From Micromonospora sp. ATCC 39149 (lineage in GTDB: Bacteria > Actinomycetota > Actinomycetes > Mycobacteriales > Micromonosporaceae), in contig NZ_GG657738.1 of NCBI RefSeq assembly GCF_000158815.1, forward strand, positions 3,643,393 through 3,690,941: a DNA stretch of 47,549 nt, in the 5' to 3' direction. Position numbers and translations under genes: made by a program. This document shows, one piece after another, positions 9,445 to 18,072 of the stretch; position 1 is the first letter of the stretch, and every line of letters starts with the position of its first letter. Under the pieces are notes generated by a model. The model searched no databases. It was not told the DNA's origin and worked only from the letters and a program-made list of their open reading frames with translations.

Positions 9445-9472
9445 TTGACGATCGCCGCAGGCGTGGCACTAT
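9445..9472 (+). promoter_or_regulatory. dnaK promoter (-35/-10)
   Basis: TTGACG at 9445-9450 and CACTAT at 9467-9472 with a 16-base spacer form a vegetative-type promoter. The -10 abuts the HAIR operator at 9472-9490, so bound HspR would block RNA polymerase. Confidence 0.6.
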
Positions 9473-9490
9473 TGAGTCAAGTTCACTCAA
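9472..9490 (+). promoter_or_regulatory. HAIR operator for HspR, proximal dnaK site
   Basis: TTGAGT-N7-ACTCAA, a perfect match to the inner 6+6 bases of the HAIR consensus with the correct 7-base spacing. It overlaps the end of the -10 and the start-site region of dnaK. The HspR repressor gene is the last gene of the same operon. Confidence 0.88.
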
Positions 9491-9557
9491 CTTGTGGCGA
9501 GTGCGCGGCGGGGCGGTCCCCGTCACCTGCTCCAACGTAAGAAGCGAGGAAGCGAAG

Positions 9558-11414
9558 ATGGCACGTGCGGTCGGTATCGACCTCGGCACGACGAACTCCT
9601 GCGTCAGCGTTCTCGAGGGCGGTGAGCCCACCGTCATCGCGAACGCTGAGGGCTCGCGGACGACCCCGTCGATCGTCGCGTTCGCCCGCAACGGCGAGGT
9701 GCTCGTCGGTGAGGTCGCCAAGCGCCAGGCGGTGACGAACCCGGACCGGACCATCCGGTCGGTCAAGCGGGAGATCGGCACCAACTGGACCGTCGACATC
9801 GACGGCAAGAAGTACACCCCGCAGGAGATCTCGGCCCGGACGCTGATGAAGCTCAAGCGGGACGCCGAGGCGTACCTGGGCGAGCAGATCACCGACGCGG
9901 TGATCACCGTCCCGGCCTACTTCAACGACGGCCAGCGCCAGGCCACCAAGGAGGCCGGCGAGATCGCCGGCTTCAACGTGCTGCGGATCGTGAACGAGCC
10001 GACCGCGGCGGCCCTGGCGTACGGGCTGGACAAGGGCTCCAAGGAGCAGACCGTCCTGGTCTTCGACCTCGGCGGCGGCACCTTCGACGTGTCGCTGCTG
10101 GAGCTGGCCGAGGGCGTCATCGAGGTCAAGTCGACCAGCGGTGACAACCACCTCGGCGGCGACGACTGGGACCAGCGGATCATCGACCACCTGGTGAAGA
10201 CCTTCCGGGGCGAGCACGGCATCGACCTGGCGCAGGACAAGATGGCCCTCCAGCGGCTCCGTGAGGCGGCCGAGAAGGCCAAGATCGAGCTGTCGGCGGC
10301 CACCACCACCAATATCAACCTGCCGTACATCACGGCCGGCTCCGCCGGCCCGCTGCACCTGGACGTGACGCTCAGCCGCGCCGAGTTCCAGCGGATGACG
10401 CAGGACCTGCTGGACCGCTGCAAGGGCCCGTTCGAGCAGGCCGTGAAGGACGCCGGGATCAAGGTCTCCGACGTCGACCACGTCATCCTCGTCGGCGGCT
10501 CCACCCGGATGCCGGCCGTCACCGACCTGGTCAAGCAGCTCACCGGCGCGGAGCCCAACAAGGGCGTCAACCCCGACGAGGTCGTCGCCGTGGGCGCCGC
10601 CCTCCAGGCCGGCGTGCTCAAGGGCGAGGTCAAGGACGTCCTGCTGCTCGACGTGACCCCGCTGAGCCTGGGCATCGAGACCAAGGGCGGCATCTTCACC
10701 AAGCTCATCGAGCGCAACACCACCATCCCGACCAAGCGCTCCGAGGTCTTCACCACGGCCGACGACAACCAGCCGTCGGTGCTGATCCAGGTGTTCCAGG
10801 GCGAGCGGGAGATCGCGGCCTACAACAAGAAGCTCGGCACCTTCGAGCTGACCGGCCTCCCGCCCGCGCCGCGCGGCGTGCCGCAGATCGAGGTCACGTT
10901 CGACATCGACGCCAACGGCATCGTGAACGTGCACGCGAAGGACCTGGGCACCGGCAAGGAGCAGAAGATGACGATCACCGGCGGCTCCTCGCTGCCGAAG
11001 GACGACATCGAGCGGATGCGCCGTGACGCCGAGGAGCACGCCGAGGACGACAAGCGTCGCCGCGAGGAGGCGGAGACCCGCAACCTCGCCGAGGCACTCC
11101 AGTGGCAGACCGAGAAGTTCCTCGCCGAGAGCGGCGACAAGCTGCCGGGCGAGAACCGGGAGCAGCTCAACGAGGCCCTCGGCGAGCTGCGCGGCGCGCT
11201 CGGCGGCCAGGACATCGACAAGATCAAGGCGGCCCACGAGAAGCTTGCCCAGGTCTCCCAGCAGGCCGGCTCGCTGCTCTACGCGTCCCAGCAGGCCGAG
11301 CAGGGCGAGCAGCCGGGGGCGGCCGGCCCGGGTGCCGGCGCGACCGGCGGTGCCAAGGCCGGCGGCGCCGACGACGTGGTCGACGCCGAGATCGTGGACG
11401 AGGACAAGAAGTGA
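9558..11414 (+). CDS. dnaK: Molecular chaperone DnaK (Hsp70)
   Basis: A 618-residue Hsp70. The nucleotide-binding domain starts with [10 protein letters not shown] (residues 5-14) and contains [35 protein letters not shown] and [11 protein letters not shown]. The substrate-binding domain begins after [17 protein letters not shown], followed by a helical lid and a Gly/Ala-rich tail ending in the acidic [14 protein letters not shown] typical of actinobacterial DnaK. The ATG at 9558 gives the conserved MARAVGID start. It is an ATP-driven cytosolic foldase working with GrpE and DnaJ encoded immediately downstream, and with ClpB. It is likely repressed by HspR at the two HAIR sites upstream. DnaK is also known to act as HspR co-repressor in streptomycetes. 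The gene is full length with no damage. Confidence 0.99.
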   Translation: MARAVGIDLGTTNSCVSVLEGGEPTVIANAEGSRTTPSIVAFARNGEVLVGEVAKRQAVTNPDRTIRSVKREIGTNWTVDIDGKKYTPQEISARTLMKLKRDAEAYLGEQITDAVITVPAYFNDGQRQATKEAGEIAGFNVLRIVNEPTAAALAYGLDKGSKEQTVLVFDLGGGTFDVSLLELAEGVIEVKSTSGDNHLGGDDWDQRIIDHLVKTFRGEHGIDLAQDKMALQRLREAAEKAKIELSAATTTNINLPYITAGSAGPLHLDVTLSRAEFQRMTQDLLDRCKGPFEQAVKDAGIKVSDVDHVILVGGSTRMPAVTDLVKQLTGAEPNKGVNPDEVVAVGAALQAGVLKGEVKDVLLLDVTPLSLGIETKGGIFTKLIERNTTIPTKRSEVFTTADDNQPSVLIQVFQGEREIAAYNKKLGTFELTGLPPAPRGVPQIEVTFDIDANGIVNVHAKDLGTGKEQKMTITGGSSLPKDDIERMRRDAEEHAEDDKRRREEAETRNLAEALQWQTEKFLAESGDKLPGENREQLNEALGELRGALGGQDIDKIKAAHEKLAQVSQQAGSLLYASQQAEQGEQPGAAGPGAGATGGAKAGGADDVVDAEIVDEDKK

Positions 11415-11461
11415 CGATCCGCCTCGGACACGTACTCACGGCCAAGGGATGAGGTAACCGC

Positions 11462-12199
11462 ATGACGGAGAAGCCACGAGCCGCCGACCCGGTGGAGCCC
11501 GGGTCGACGCCGGGTGGCTCCGCGACCGCCGGGCAGTCCGAGCAGCCGCGGGTCGTCATCCGTGACAACCGCAAGATCAGCAAGCCCGAGGTGCCCGCCG
11601 CGACCGACGCCGGGGCGGACAGCCCGGCGGAGGGCCTGGTCGAGGACGTCGAGATCGTGGTCGACGAGATCAAGGTCGAGGCCGCGTCGGTGGACGGGCC
11701 GCCCGTGGTCGACGCCCCGGCGCAGCCGGTCGAGGGCACGGCCCCGGCCGCCGCAGCGCCGCTCGGCGCCGAGCTGGAGGCGCTGCGGGCCGAGCTGGAC
11801 GAGCGGACCCGGGACCTGCAACGGGTGACGGCGGAGTACGCCAACTACCGCAAGCGGGTGGACCGGGACCGCAGCCTCGTCCAGGAGCAGGCGACCGGTT
11901 CGGTGCTCGCCGCGCTGCTGCCGATCCTCGACGATTTGGACCGCGCCCGCGAGCACGGGGACCTGGTGGGTCCGTTCGGCACGGTGGCCGAGCAGCTCAC
12001 CACGGCGTTGGGCAAGTTCGGCCTGTCCGCGTTCGGCGAGCAGGGCGACCCGTTCGATCCGACCCGGCACGAGGCGGTGGCCCACCAGACCTCCGCCGAC
12101 GTCACCGAACCGACCTGCGTGCAGGTCATGCGCCGGGGCTACCAGCTCGGCGAGCGGCTGCTGCGGCCCGCCATTGTCGCGGTCGCCGACCCGGAGTAG
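11462..12199 (+). CDS. grpE: Nucleotide exchange factor GrpE
   Basis: A 245-residue protein. The first about 95 residues are acidic, low-complexity and presumably disordered, which makes it longer than typical 180-220 residue GrpE. The core begins at ELEALRAELDERTRDLQRVTAEYANYRKRVDRDR, the long dimeric coiled coil that resembles GrpE from other actinobacteria, and continues to the beta domain with DPTRHEAVAH and VLRRGY-like VQVMRRGYQLGERLLRPAIVAVADPE at the end. It drives ADP release from DnaK. It follows dnaK by 47 bases. A strong hairpin lies in the 79-base gap before dnaJ, so expression of dnaJ could be lowered relative to dnaK-grpE. Confidence 0.97.
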   Translation: MTEKPRAADPVEPGSTPGGSATAGQSEQPRVVIRDNRKISKPEVPAATDAGADSPAEGLVEDVEIVVDEIKVEAASVDGPPVVDAPAQPVEGTAPAAAAPLGAELEALRAELDERTRDLQRVTAEYANYRKRVDRDRSLVQEQATGSVLAALLPILDDLDRAREHGDLVGPFGTVAEQLTTALGKFGLSAFGEQGDPFDPTRHEAVAHQTSADVTEPTCVQVMRRGYQLGERLLRPAIVAVADPE

Positions 12200-12212
12200 T
12201 GCCGACCCGTGT

Positions 12213-12245
12213 CGTCCCGCCCGCCCACACCGGGCGGGCGGGACG
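12213..12245. terminator. 14-bp hairpin between grpE and dnaJ
   Basis: Arms GTCCCGCCCGCCC (12214-12226) and GGGCGGGCGGGAC (12232-12244) are perfect complements, extended by one more C-G pair, around loop ACACC. There is no T tail. Inside an operon it may be a partial terminator or an mRNA-stabilising processing site. Confidence 0.55.
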
Positions 12246-12278
12246 TTCGGGGTACGTCCCGTGGAAGGGGGTGGACCG

Positions 12279-13463
12279 GTGAGTACCAAGGACTGGATCG
12301 AGAAGGACTACTACGCCACGCTGGGCGTGCAGAAGTCCGCCTCCTCGGACGAGATCAAGAAGTCGTACCGGAAACTGGCCCGGGAGTCGCACCCGGACCA
12401 CAACCCGGGCGACCCCAGGGCCGAGGAGCGGTTCAAGGCCGTCTCCGAGGCGTACGCGGTGCTCGGTGACGAGGCCAAGCGCCGCGAGTACGACGAGATG
12501 CGCTCGCTGTTCGGCTCGGGCCAGTTCCGGCGTAACGCCCGGGGTCCGGGTGGCCCCGGCGGGCAGCCGTTCGACGTCTCCGACATGTTCGGCGGCGCGG
12601 CGGGCGGCGGTGACCGCCGCTTCGGCGGGGCCGGCTTCCAGGACCTGTTCAGCTCGATCTTCTCCGGTGGCGGTGCCGGCGGTCCGGCCCGCCCGCGCGG
12701 CCCGGCGAAGGGTCGGGACATCGAGACCGAGGTGGCGCTCGACTTCGGCGACGCGGTACGCGGGGTCACCCTCCCGCTGACCCTGCGCGCGCCCGGGGTC
12801 TGCGACACCTGCGCCGGCAGCGGGGCGAAACCCGGCACCTCGCCGGTGACCTGCCCGGTCTGCCACGGAGCCGGGGTGACCACCCGCAACCAGGGGTCGT
12901 TCAGCTTCTCCGAGCCGTGCCGCAACTGCCAGGGCGTGGGGACGGTCGTCGAGGAGAAGTGCCCGGAGTGCCACGGCACGGGCGGGGTCACCAAGACCCG
13001 CACGCTGAACGTCCGCTTCCCCGCCGGGGTGGCCGACGGACAGCGGATCCGGCTGAGCGGGCGGGGCGAGCCGGGCGAGCGCGGCGGCCCGGCCGGCGAC
13101 CTGTACGTGCACGTGAAGGTGCGGCCGGACGAGCTGTTCGGGCGTACCGGGGACGACCTGACCCTGACCGTGCCGATCACCTTCCCGGAGGCCGTGCTCG
13201 GCACGGACCTGCGGGTGCCCACGCTCGACGGCACGGTGACCCTGCGGGTCCCGCCGGGCACGCCGAGCGGCCGGGTGCTGCGCGCCCGGGGCAAGGGCGT
13301 GCTGCGCCGGGACGGCCGGGCCGGCGACCTCCTGGTGACGCTCGACGTGGTGGTGCCGGCCGGGGTGTCCGACGAGGCGCGGGCGGCGCTGGAGGCGTTC
13401 GCCGAGCAGACCCCGCCGGCCGCCCGGGAACATCTCGACGCGCGGGTGCGTCGATTCAGTTGA
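12279..13463 (+). CDS. dnaJ: Chaperone protein DnaJ (type I, zinc-binding)
   Basis: A 394-residue J protein started from the GTG at 12279 with GGAAGGGGG upstream. Its J domain has HPD at residues 38-40. A Gly/Phe-rich region follows, then four zinc motifs CDTCAGSG, CPVCHGAG, CRNCQGVG and CPECHGTG, and the C-terminal substrate-binding domains with VRFPAGVADGQRIRLSGRGE. It resembles the operon-encoded DnaJ1 of actinomycetes, which begins with STKDWIEKDYY. It stimulates DnaK ATPase and delivers unfolded substrates. It lies between grpE and hspR and should be induced with them on heat shock by loss of HspR repression. Confidence 0.98.
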   Translation: MSTKDWIEKDYYATLGVQKSASSDEIKKSYRKLARESHPDHNPGDPRAEERFKAVSEAYAVLGDEAKRREYDEMRSLFGSGQFRRNARGPGGPGGQPFDVSDMFGGAAGGGDRRFGGAGFQDLFSSIFSGGGAGGPARPRGPAKGRDIETEVALDFGDAVRGVTLPLTLRAPGVCDTCAGSGAKPGTSPVTCPVCHGAGVTTRNQGSFSFSEPCRNCQGVGTVVEEKCPECHGTGGVTKTRTLNVRFPAGVADGQRIRLSGRGEPGERGGPAGDLYVHVKVRPDELFGRTGDDLTLTVPITFPEAVLGTDLRVPTLDGTVTLRVPPGTPSGRVLRARGKGVLRRDGRAGDLLVTLDVVVPAGVSDEARAALEAFAEQTPPAAREHLDARVRRFS

Positions 13464-13495
13464 GCCTGCTGGAGTACGTGCGGAGGTGAGCGGGG

Positions 13496-13930
13496 ATGGC
13501 GGGACACCACGGCGGCTCGGATGACCCTGCCTACGAGGCCAAGGTGCTGATGATCTCGGTCGCGGCGCGGATGGCGGGAATGCATCCCCAGACCCTGCGC
13601 CAGTACGACCGGCTCGGCCTGGTGCAGGCCGGCCGGGCGGCCGGCGGCGGGCGCCGCTACAGCGTCCGGGACGTGGTACTGCTGCGCGAGGTGCAGCGGC
13701 TCAGTCAGGACGAGGGGGTCAACCTCGCGGGGGTCAAGCGGATCATCGGCCTGGAACGCCTGCTGGAGGAGGCCCAGCAGCGGGTCGCGCGGCTGGAGGC
13801 CGAGCTGGACGCCGCGTATCGCCGAATGGCGGAGCTGGAGTCCCTGGCCCGGTTCCCGGGCCGCGACCTGGTGCCCACCAACCGCACCTCCACGGCCCTG
13901 GTGGTCTGGCGTCCCCGGCGCGACCGCTGA
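13496..13930 (+). CDS. hspR: Heat-shock repressor HspR (MerR family)
   Basis: A 144-residue MerR-like regulator. The winged-helix DNA-binding region is seen in [38 protein letters not shown], followed by a dimerisation helix (LERLLEEAQQRVARLEAEL). The tail TSTALVVWRPRRDR is the characteristic C-terminus of HspR. It binds HAIR inverted repeats (CTTGAGT-N7-ACTCAAG); matching sites are seen here before dnaK (two) and clpB (one). It closes the dnaK-grpE-dnaJ-hspR operon with a 32-base gap after dnaJ, giving autoregulation. No metal- or drug-binding cysteines are present, as expected for HspR. Confidence 0.96.
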   Translation: MAGHHGGSDDPAYEAKVLMISVAARMAGMHPQTLRQYDRLGLVQAGRAAGGGRRYSVRDVVLLREVQRLSQDEGVNLAGVKRIIGLERLLEEAQQRVARLEAELDAAYRRMAELESLARFPGRDLVPTNRTSTALVVWRPRRDR

Positions 13931-14067
13931 CCCGCCGCCCACCGCACCGGAGCCCACCAGCCCGGTCCGCTTCCCGGAACTCCGGCGCGGGCCGGGCCGG
14001 TTCGGCTAACCTGCGAAACAGGCCCGACCCGAGTGATCCGGGCCAACCGCGCTGGCGAGGGGGAGCC

Positions 14068-14295
14068 ATGTCGGAACCGGCCAAGAAGCTGGCGAGGCAG
14101 GCGGAGGAGCGGCTCGACCGGGTCGCCAGGTTGGCCCAGCAGTTCGACAAGATCACTGAGGGGCGGTTCTCCGACCTGGTCAAGGACGGCCGGTTCGCCG
14201 ATCAGGTCGACCACGGTGTCGACCGGGGGCGGGCCGACGCGCGGCGCGCCGAGCAGGACGCGCGACGCCAGGAACGCGGCGGTTCGGCCGCCTGA
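14068..14295 (+). CDS. Small charged protein, possibly MT0933-type antitoxin-like
   Basis: A 75-residue, highly charged helical protein preceded by a good ribosome-binding site (AGGGGGAG) and a TAACCT -10-like box at 14007-14012. The central GRFSDLVKDGRFADQVDHGVDRGRADAR recalls the repeated 'GGKFADQVDKAxD' pattern of MT0933-type antitoxin-like small actinobacterial proteins, but the match is loose and no toxin gene is adjacent. The gene stands alone after hspR and converges with the gene at 14333-14764. Real coding is likely from the start signals and third-position GC. Function unknown. Confidence 0.55.
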   Translation: MSEPAKKLARQAEERLDRVARLAQQFDKITEGRFSDLVKDGRFADQVDHGVDRGRADARRAEQDARRQERGGSAA

Positions 14296-14332
14296 GCCAC
14301 CCGTACCCCGAGCCCCCCGTACGCCGAGCCGG

Positions 14333-14764
14333 TCAGCCGATGCGGCGGTTCTCCCGGACCAGGCCGCCCTCGCACCAGTCCCGGTAGTCGAAGAGGTCCG
14401 GCTGGGCCAGCAGCATGCGGCTGTTGTGCGCCCACGTCCGCATCATGTCGTCACCGGTCCGCTCCGACTGCTCGACCAGCTTGCGGAAGCGCCGCTTGGG
14501 GTGGGCGCGAAAGTTCGTCCGGATGCCGTCGGCGGCGTAGATGTAGAGGCAGTGCAGCGCGAACCGGCGGGCCGGGCAGGCTGGGTCCATCGCCAGCTCG
14601 AACAGGGTCTGCACCAGGTGGTCACCGGAGACCAGCAGGTCCCAGTCCGGCGGCATCGACGTCAGCGGAACTGAGTCGGGTTGGTACGCCCACGCCCGCA
14701 ACTCCGCCGGGGACGGGTCGACGGGGTTGGCGAAGCCGTGGAACGTCGAGTCCTGCACGCTCAC
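14333..14764 (-). CDS. Conserved hypothetical protein (143 aa)
   Basis: A 143-residue soluble protein rich in Trp, His and Arg, with no signal peptide. I do not recognise the family. Features are WAYQPDSVPLTSMPPDWDLLVSG near the N-terminus, FALHCLYIYAADGIRTNF in the middle and QPDLFDYRDWCEGGLV near the end. The start chosen is the GTG at 14764, with GGAAGG eight bases upstream; the open frame continues further but without a site. Sequence complexity and aromatic content argue strongly for a real gene. It converges with 14068-14295 and lies about 190 bases upstream of the antiporter genes, all on the minus strand. Confidence 0.7.
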   Translation of the reverse strand: MSVQDSTFHGFANPVDPSPAELRAWAYQPDSVPLTSMPPDWDLLVSGDHLVQTLFELAMDPACPARRFALHCLYIYAADGIRTNFRAHPKRRFRKLVEQSERTGDDMMRTWAHNSRMLLAQPDLFDYRDWCEGGLVRENRRIG

Positions 14765-14952
14765 CGGCCAACCTTCCGCTCGCGCCCGAGGGCGACCGAC
14801 CGGCCTCCCACGGACCCTTGCTGCTGGGGCGAAACGGTAACCCGGGCCGCCGACCAGGGGAAGGGTTCCGCGGCACCAATTCGGCATCCGATGGGCGGGG
14901 GGCGGGGCCGACCGTACGGCCGGCCCGGCCCCCGGGTGCGCTGAGCGCCGGC

Positions 14953-16158
14953 TCAGTCGGTGCTGACCAGCGGCTCGGCGCGCTGGGCGACGGCCCGTTG
15001 CCGCAGCCACACCTTGAACCAGGCGAAGTCCGGCAGCCGGGCCAGCATCGGCCCGGTCACCACGGTGATCAGCACGTACGCGGTGGCCAGCGCGGCCAGC
15101 TTCGGCTCGACGCTGCCGGCGGCCACGGCGAGCCCGGCGATGACGATGGAGAACTCGCCGCGTGGCACCAGGGCCAGCCCGGCCCGCCACCGGCCGGGTT
15201 CCTTGATCCCCACCCGCCGGGCGGCCAGGTACCCGGTCAGCGTCTTGGTTCCCATCGTCACCACGGCCAACACGAGCGCCGGCAGCAGCACGGGCGGGAT
15301 GTCCCGAGGGTCGGTGACCAGGCCGAAGAAGACGAAGAACACCGCAGCGAACAGGTCCCGCAGCGGGGAGAGCATCTGGGTGGCGTGGTGCGCCACCGGG
15401 CCGGACAGCGCGATGCCGACCAGGAACGCGCCGACCGCCGCCGACACCTGGAGCTTCGCCGCGACGCCGGCGATCAGCAGGGTGAGCCCGAGCACGCCGA
15501 GCAGCAGCGCCTCGGGGTCCTTCGCCGACATGGCCGAGGAGATCAGGTGGCCGTACCGGATCGCCACCACCAGCACCAGCACGACGGTACCGACCGCGAT
15601 GCCGAGCGCGATGCCGCCGCCGAGCAGGCCGGTGCCGGCCAGCACGGCGGTGAGCAGCGGCAGGTAGAGCGCCATCGCCAGGTCCTCGATGACCAGCACC
15701 GAGAGGACCACGGGTGTCTCCCGGTTACCGAGCCGACCCAGGTCGGCCAGCACCTTGGCGATCACGCCGGAGGAGGAAACCCAGGTGATGCCGGCGAGCA
15801 CGATCGCGGCCACCCAGTCCCAGCCGAGCAGGAAGGCGAAGGCCGCGCCGGGCAGCGCGTTGAGCACGCCGTCGATCAGACCGGCGGGTGCCGCCGAGCG
15901 CAGGTTGCCGACCAGCTCGCTGGCCGAGTACTCCAGGCCGAGCATGACCAGCAGCAGGATCACGCCGATCTCCGCGCCGACGGCGAAGAACTCCTCGCTG
16001 GCGGCCAGGGGCAGCACGCCGCCGTGGCCGAAGACGAGCCCGGCGAGCAGGTAAAGGGGAATAGGTGAGAGGCCGATCCGCCGGCCGAGCCGCCCCAGCA
16101 GCCCGAGCAGGAACAGCAGTGCACCGACCTCGACGAGCAGCGTTGTGGTCTCGTGCAT
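14953..16158 (-). CDS. CPA2-family cation/proton antiporter, KhtU-like
   Basis: A 401-residue polytopic membrane protein with about 12 hydrophobic segments and the CPA2 fold seen in KefB/KhtU exchangers: PIPLYLLAGLVFGHGG, VMLGLEYSASELVGNL, TWVSSSGVIAKVLADLG, VLSVLVIEDLAMALYLPLL and LVPRGEFSIVIAGLA. It ends soon after the last membrane segment and lacks the KTN/RCK domain of KefB, as in KhtU, whose regulatory partner is separate. That partner, the TrkA-C protein, is encoded just upstream with a 7-base gap. The pair should export K+ (or Na+) in exchange for H+ across the cytoplasmic membrane, helping pH and potassium homeostasis. Confidence 0.9.
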   Translation of the reverse strand: MHETTTLLVEVGALLFLLGLLGRLGRRIGLSPIPLYLLAGLVFGHGGVLPLAASEEFFAVGAEIGVILLLVMLGLEYSASELVGNLRSAAPAGLIDGVLNALPGAAFAFLLGWDWVAAIVLAGITWVSSSGVIAKVLADLGRLGNRETPVVLSVLVIEDLAMALYLPLLTAVLAGTGLLGGGIALGIAVGTVVLVLVVAIRYGHLISSAMSAKDPEALLLGVLGLTLLIAGVAAKLQVSAAVGAFLVGIALSGPVAHHATQMLSPLRDLFAAVFFVFFGLVTDPRDIPPVLLPALVLAVVTMGTKTLTGYLAARRVGIKEPGRWRAGLALVPRGEFSIVIAGLAVAAGSVEPKLAALATAYVLITVVTGPMLARLPDFAWFKVWLRQRAVAQRAEPLVSTD

Positions 16159-16165
16159 CCGCGCC

Positions 16166-16666
16166 TCAGCCGTCCGGGTCGCTGTCGGCGAGGATGGCGG
16201 TCACGCCGTCGAGCCCCTTCCGGGTACCGACCACGACCACCACGTCACCGGCGTCGAAGCGGAAGGCCGGGTCCGGCGAGACGATCACCTCGCCCCGGCG
16301 CAGCACCGCGACGATCGAGGCGCTGGTCCGGGTGCGGGCCCTCGTGTCGCCGAGCCGCCGGTTGACGTACTTCGAGCTGGCCGGGATGGCGATCTGCTCG
16401 GTTAGCAGCCCGGCGGCCTGCTCGCGCAGACCGGAGAGCTGGCCGAGCATCAGCGACGCGCCGAGGATGTCCGCCAGCGCCTCCGCCTCGTCGTCGGTCA
16501 GCGGTATGTCGTGCTGGCAGGAATCGGGATCGTCCGGGTCGTACAGGACAAGATCGCGGCGGCCATTGCGATGGGAAACCACACCGAGTCGGCGTCCGGA
16601 TTCAGTCAACAGGTCGTGACGCATCCCGATGCCGGGTAGGGCAGTCTGTTCGACACGTACTCGCAC
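16166..16666 (-). CDS. KhtT-like regulatory subunit with TrkA-C (RCK-C) domain
   Basis: A 166-residue cytosolic protein. The N-terminal half (VRVEQTALPGIGMRHDLLTESGRRLGVV) matches KhtT, and the C-terminal residues about 75-160 form a TrkA-C domain (ASIVAVLRRGEVIVSPDPAFRFDAGDVVVVVGTRKGLDGV). It is expected to gate the adjacent antiporter. In Bacillus KhtT the TrkA-C domain binds cyclic di-AMP, which may apply here. The start is the GTG at 16666. A TAGCCT -10-like box ends six bases before it and no ribosome-binding site is visible, which suggests a leaderless mRNA. It is divergent from the lipoprotein gene, with only 31 bases between the two starts. Confidence 0.88.
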   Translation of the reverse strand: MRVRVEQTALPGIGMRHDLLTESGRRLGVVSHRNGRRDLVLYDPDDPDSCQHDIPLTDDEAEALADILGASLMLGQLSGLREQAAGLLTEQIAIPASSKYVNRRLGDTRARTRTSASIVAVLRRGEVIVSPDPAFRFDAGDVVVVVGTRKGLDGVTAILADSDPDG

Positions 16667-16672
16667 GTGGCA

Positions 16673-16678
16673 AGGCTA
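16673..16678 (-). promoter_or_regulatory. -10 box for leaderless khtT-like transcript
   Basis: TAGCCT, an actinobacterial TAnnnT -10 element, placed six bases before the GTG at 16666, with no Shine-Dalgarno between them. Confidence 0.4.
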
Positions 16679-16697
16679 CCGGTTGAGGGGAAGGTCA

Positions 16698-17792
16698 ATG
16701 GCTGGTCGATTCCGCCGCAGGGCGGTCGCGCTGCTGCTCGTACCGCTGGTGGCCGGCTGTTCGATCGGCGATGTCCGCCGCCCGCCACCGGACCGCACCG
16801 CCCCGTCACCCCGACCGGCCGCGACGGAACCGGCGCCCACGGCCGCCGAAGTCGAGTTGCGCGAGGTCCGGGTCCCGGTCGGCAAGGGCTACGACCAGCC
16901 GTACGTCGAGTTCGTCTCCGCCGAGCGCGGGTACGCCCTCTTCGCCGGCTGCTCCGGCCGGCCGCCGGGGCGGGACTGCCCGGCGGTGCTCTACGCCACG
17001 ACCGACGGCGGGCGGTCCTGGCGGCGGCTCACCCATCCCCGCCCGGTCGCCGACGACCAGCAGCTCTACGTCGCCCCGGGCGTGCTGGTGCTGTTGGCCG
17101 AGCCGCACGGCTGGTACACCTCCACCGACGGCGGGCGCACCTTCGCGCACAGCCGGGGCGAGCAGGCCCCCGCCGAGTGGCGGGCCGCCCAGGGTTCGTA
17201 CCAGATCGACGAGGCCACCGGCCGGGTGGTCCGCTGGGCGGGGCGGCGGGGAACGCCCCTGCCCGCCCAGCCGCCCGTGCCGGTGCCGCACGGCGTCGCC
17301 GAGGCCCGTGACCTGCTGGTGGTGGCCGGCGTCGACGGCGGGAAGGCGTACGCGGCGGTTTCGACGGACCGGGGTCGGACCTGGCAGCGGACGCCGGTGC
17401 CGGTGCCCGGCGGGGAGATCGGGGTGCTGCGGCCGGTGGTCGGGCCGGACGGCGAGGCGCGGCTGGTCGGTTGGCCGCCGGACCGGACGGGCTTCCCCGC
17501 GCTCTGGCGGTACCTGGGCCGATGGGTGCCGGTGCCCGCCGCGGGGCATCCCGCGCGGGCGAACTCGGTGGTGCCGCTGAGCACCGGCCGGTTCGCGGTC
17601 AACGGCCCGGACGGCGTGGGCGTGGTGGCCGACGGCCGCTACGGCCCGCTCGACTGGCCGGTCGGCCCCCAGCACCACCTGACCCTGCTGGTCGACGGCG
17701 CGATGGCGGGCAGCGCCTCCGGCGAGGTGCTGCTGGCACCCGGGCCGGTCGGCGACCGCCGCTGGGTGCGGGTAGTGCTCAGCCCGGCCTGA
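16698..17792 (+). CDS. Secreted lipoprotein with BNR/Asp-box repeats
   Basis: A 364-residue exported lipoprotein. The N-terminus has a basic region, a hydrophobic core and the lipobox LVAGC with the lipidated Cys at residue 21, then a Pro/Thr-rich linker. The body has at least three Asp-box (BNR) repeats: TTDGGRSWRR, STDGGRTFAH and STDRGRTWQR, characteristic of beta-propellers of the sialidase, sortilin and photosystem-assembly (Ycf48) types. No sialidase RIP/FRIP motif is seen, so enzyme activity is unlikely and a binding scaffold is more plausible. The ATG at 16698 has GAGGGGAAGG just upstream. It is transcribed divergently from the antiporter pair, so its promoter must lie within the khtT-like coding sequence. 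Confidence 0.85.
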   Translation: MAGRFRRRAVALLLVPLVAGCSIGDVRRPPPDRTAPSPRPAATEPAPTAAEVELREVRVPVGKGYDQPYVEFVSAERGYALFAGCSGRPPGRDCPAVLYATTDGGRSWRRLTHPRPVADDQQLYVAPGVLVLLAEPHGWYTSTDGGRTFAHSRGEQAPAEWRAAQGSYQIDEATGRVVRWAGRRGTPLPAQPPVPVPHGVAEARDLLVVAGVDGGKAYAAVSTDRGRTWQRTPVPVPGGEIGVLRPVVGPDGEARLVGWPPDRTGFPALWRYLGRWVPVPAAGHPARANSVVPLSTGRFAVNGPDGVGVVADGRYGPLDWPVGPQHHLTLLVDGAMAGSASGEVLLAPGPVGDRRWVRVVLSPA

Positions 17793-17868
17793 CGGGCCGC
17801 GTTCCGCCGGGGCACCGCGTTCCGCCCTCGGACGCGCCGGGCCCAGGTGGATTCGTTCCGGCGCATAT

Positions 17869-18017
17869 GGAGCTGCCCCGTTTGCGCTACCGGCTGCTTC
17901 AGACGCACCGCGTTCCATGTGCACCACGCCCCACGCCCCACGCACCGCGCAGCGCGCACGGGCGGGTCGGGTTCAGGTCGGCTCTCCCAGTCCCGGCAGC
18001 ACAGACGGGGCAGCTCC
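17869..18017. repeat. Imperfect inverted-repeat element
   Basis: Arm 1 (17869-17893) starts GGAGCTGCCCCGT and ends CCGG. The reverse complement of arm 2 (17993-18017) starts and ends the same way, with 22 of 25 bases identical. The flanks outside the arms are also partly alike. The 99-base interior is C-rich and non-coding. It looks like a small extragenic palindromic element. Confidence 0.55.
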
Positions 18018-18072
18018 AAAGGGCGCGTGAACCACCCTCGGTCCGCGCCGGGTCCGCCGCCATCCTTCCGAA

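Noticed and set aside
9483..11237. Minus-strand frame opposite dnaK
   Set aside because: Shadow of dnaK; the antisense of Hsp70 genes is often open in high-GC genomes.
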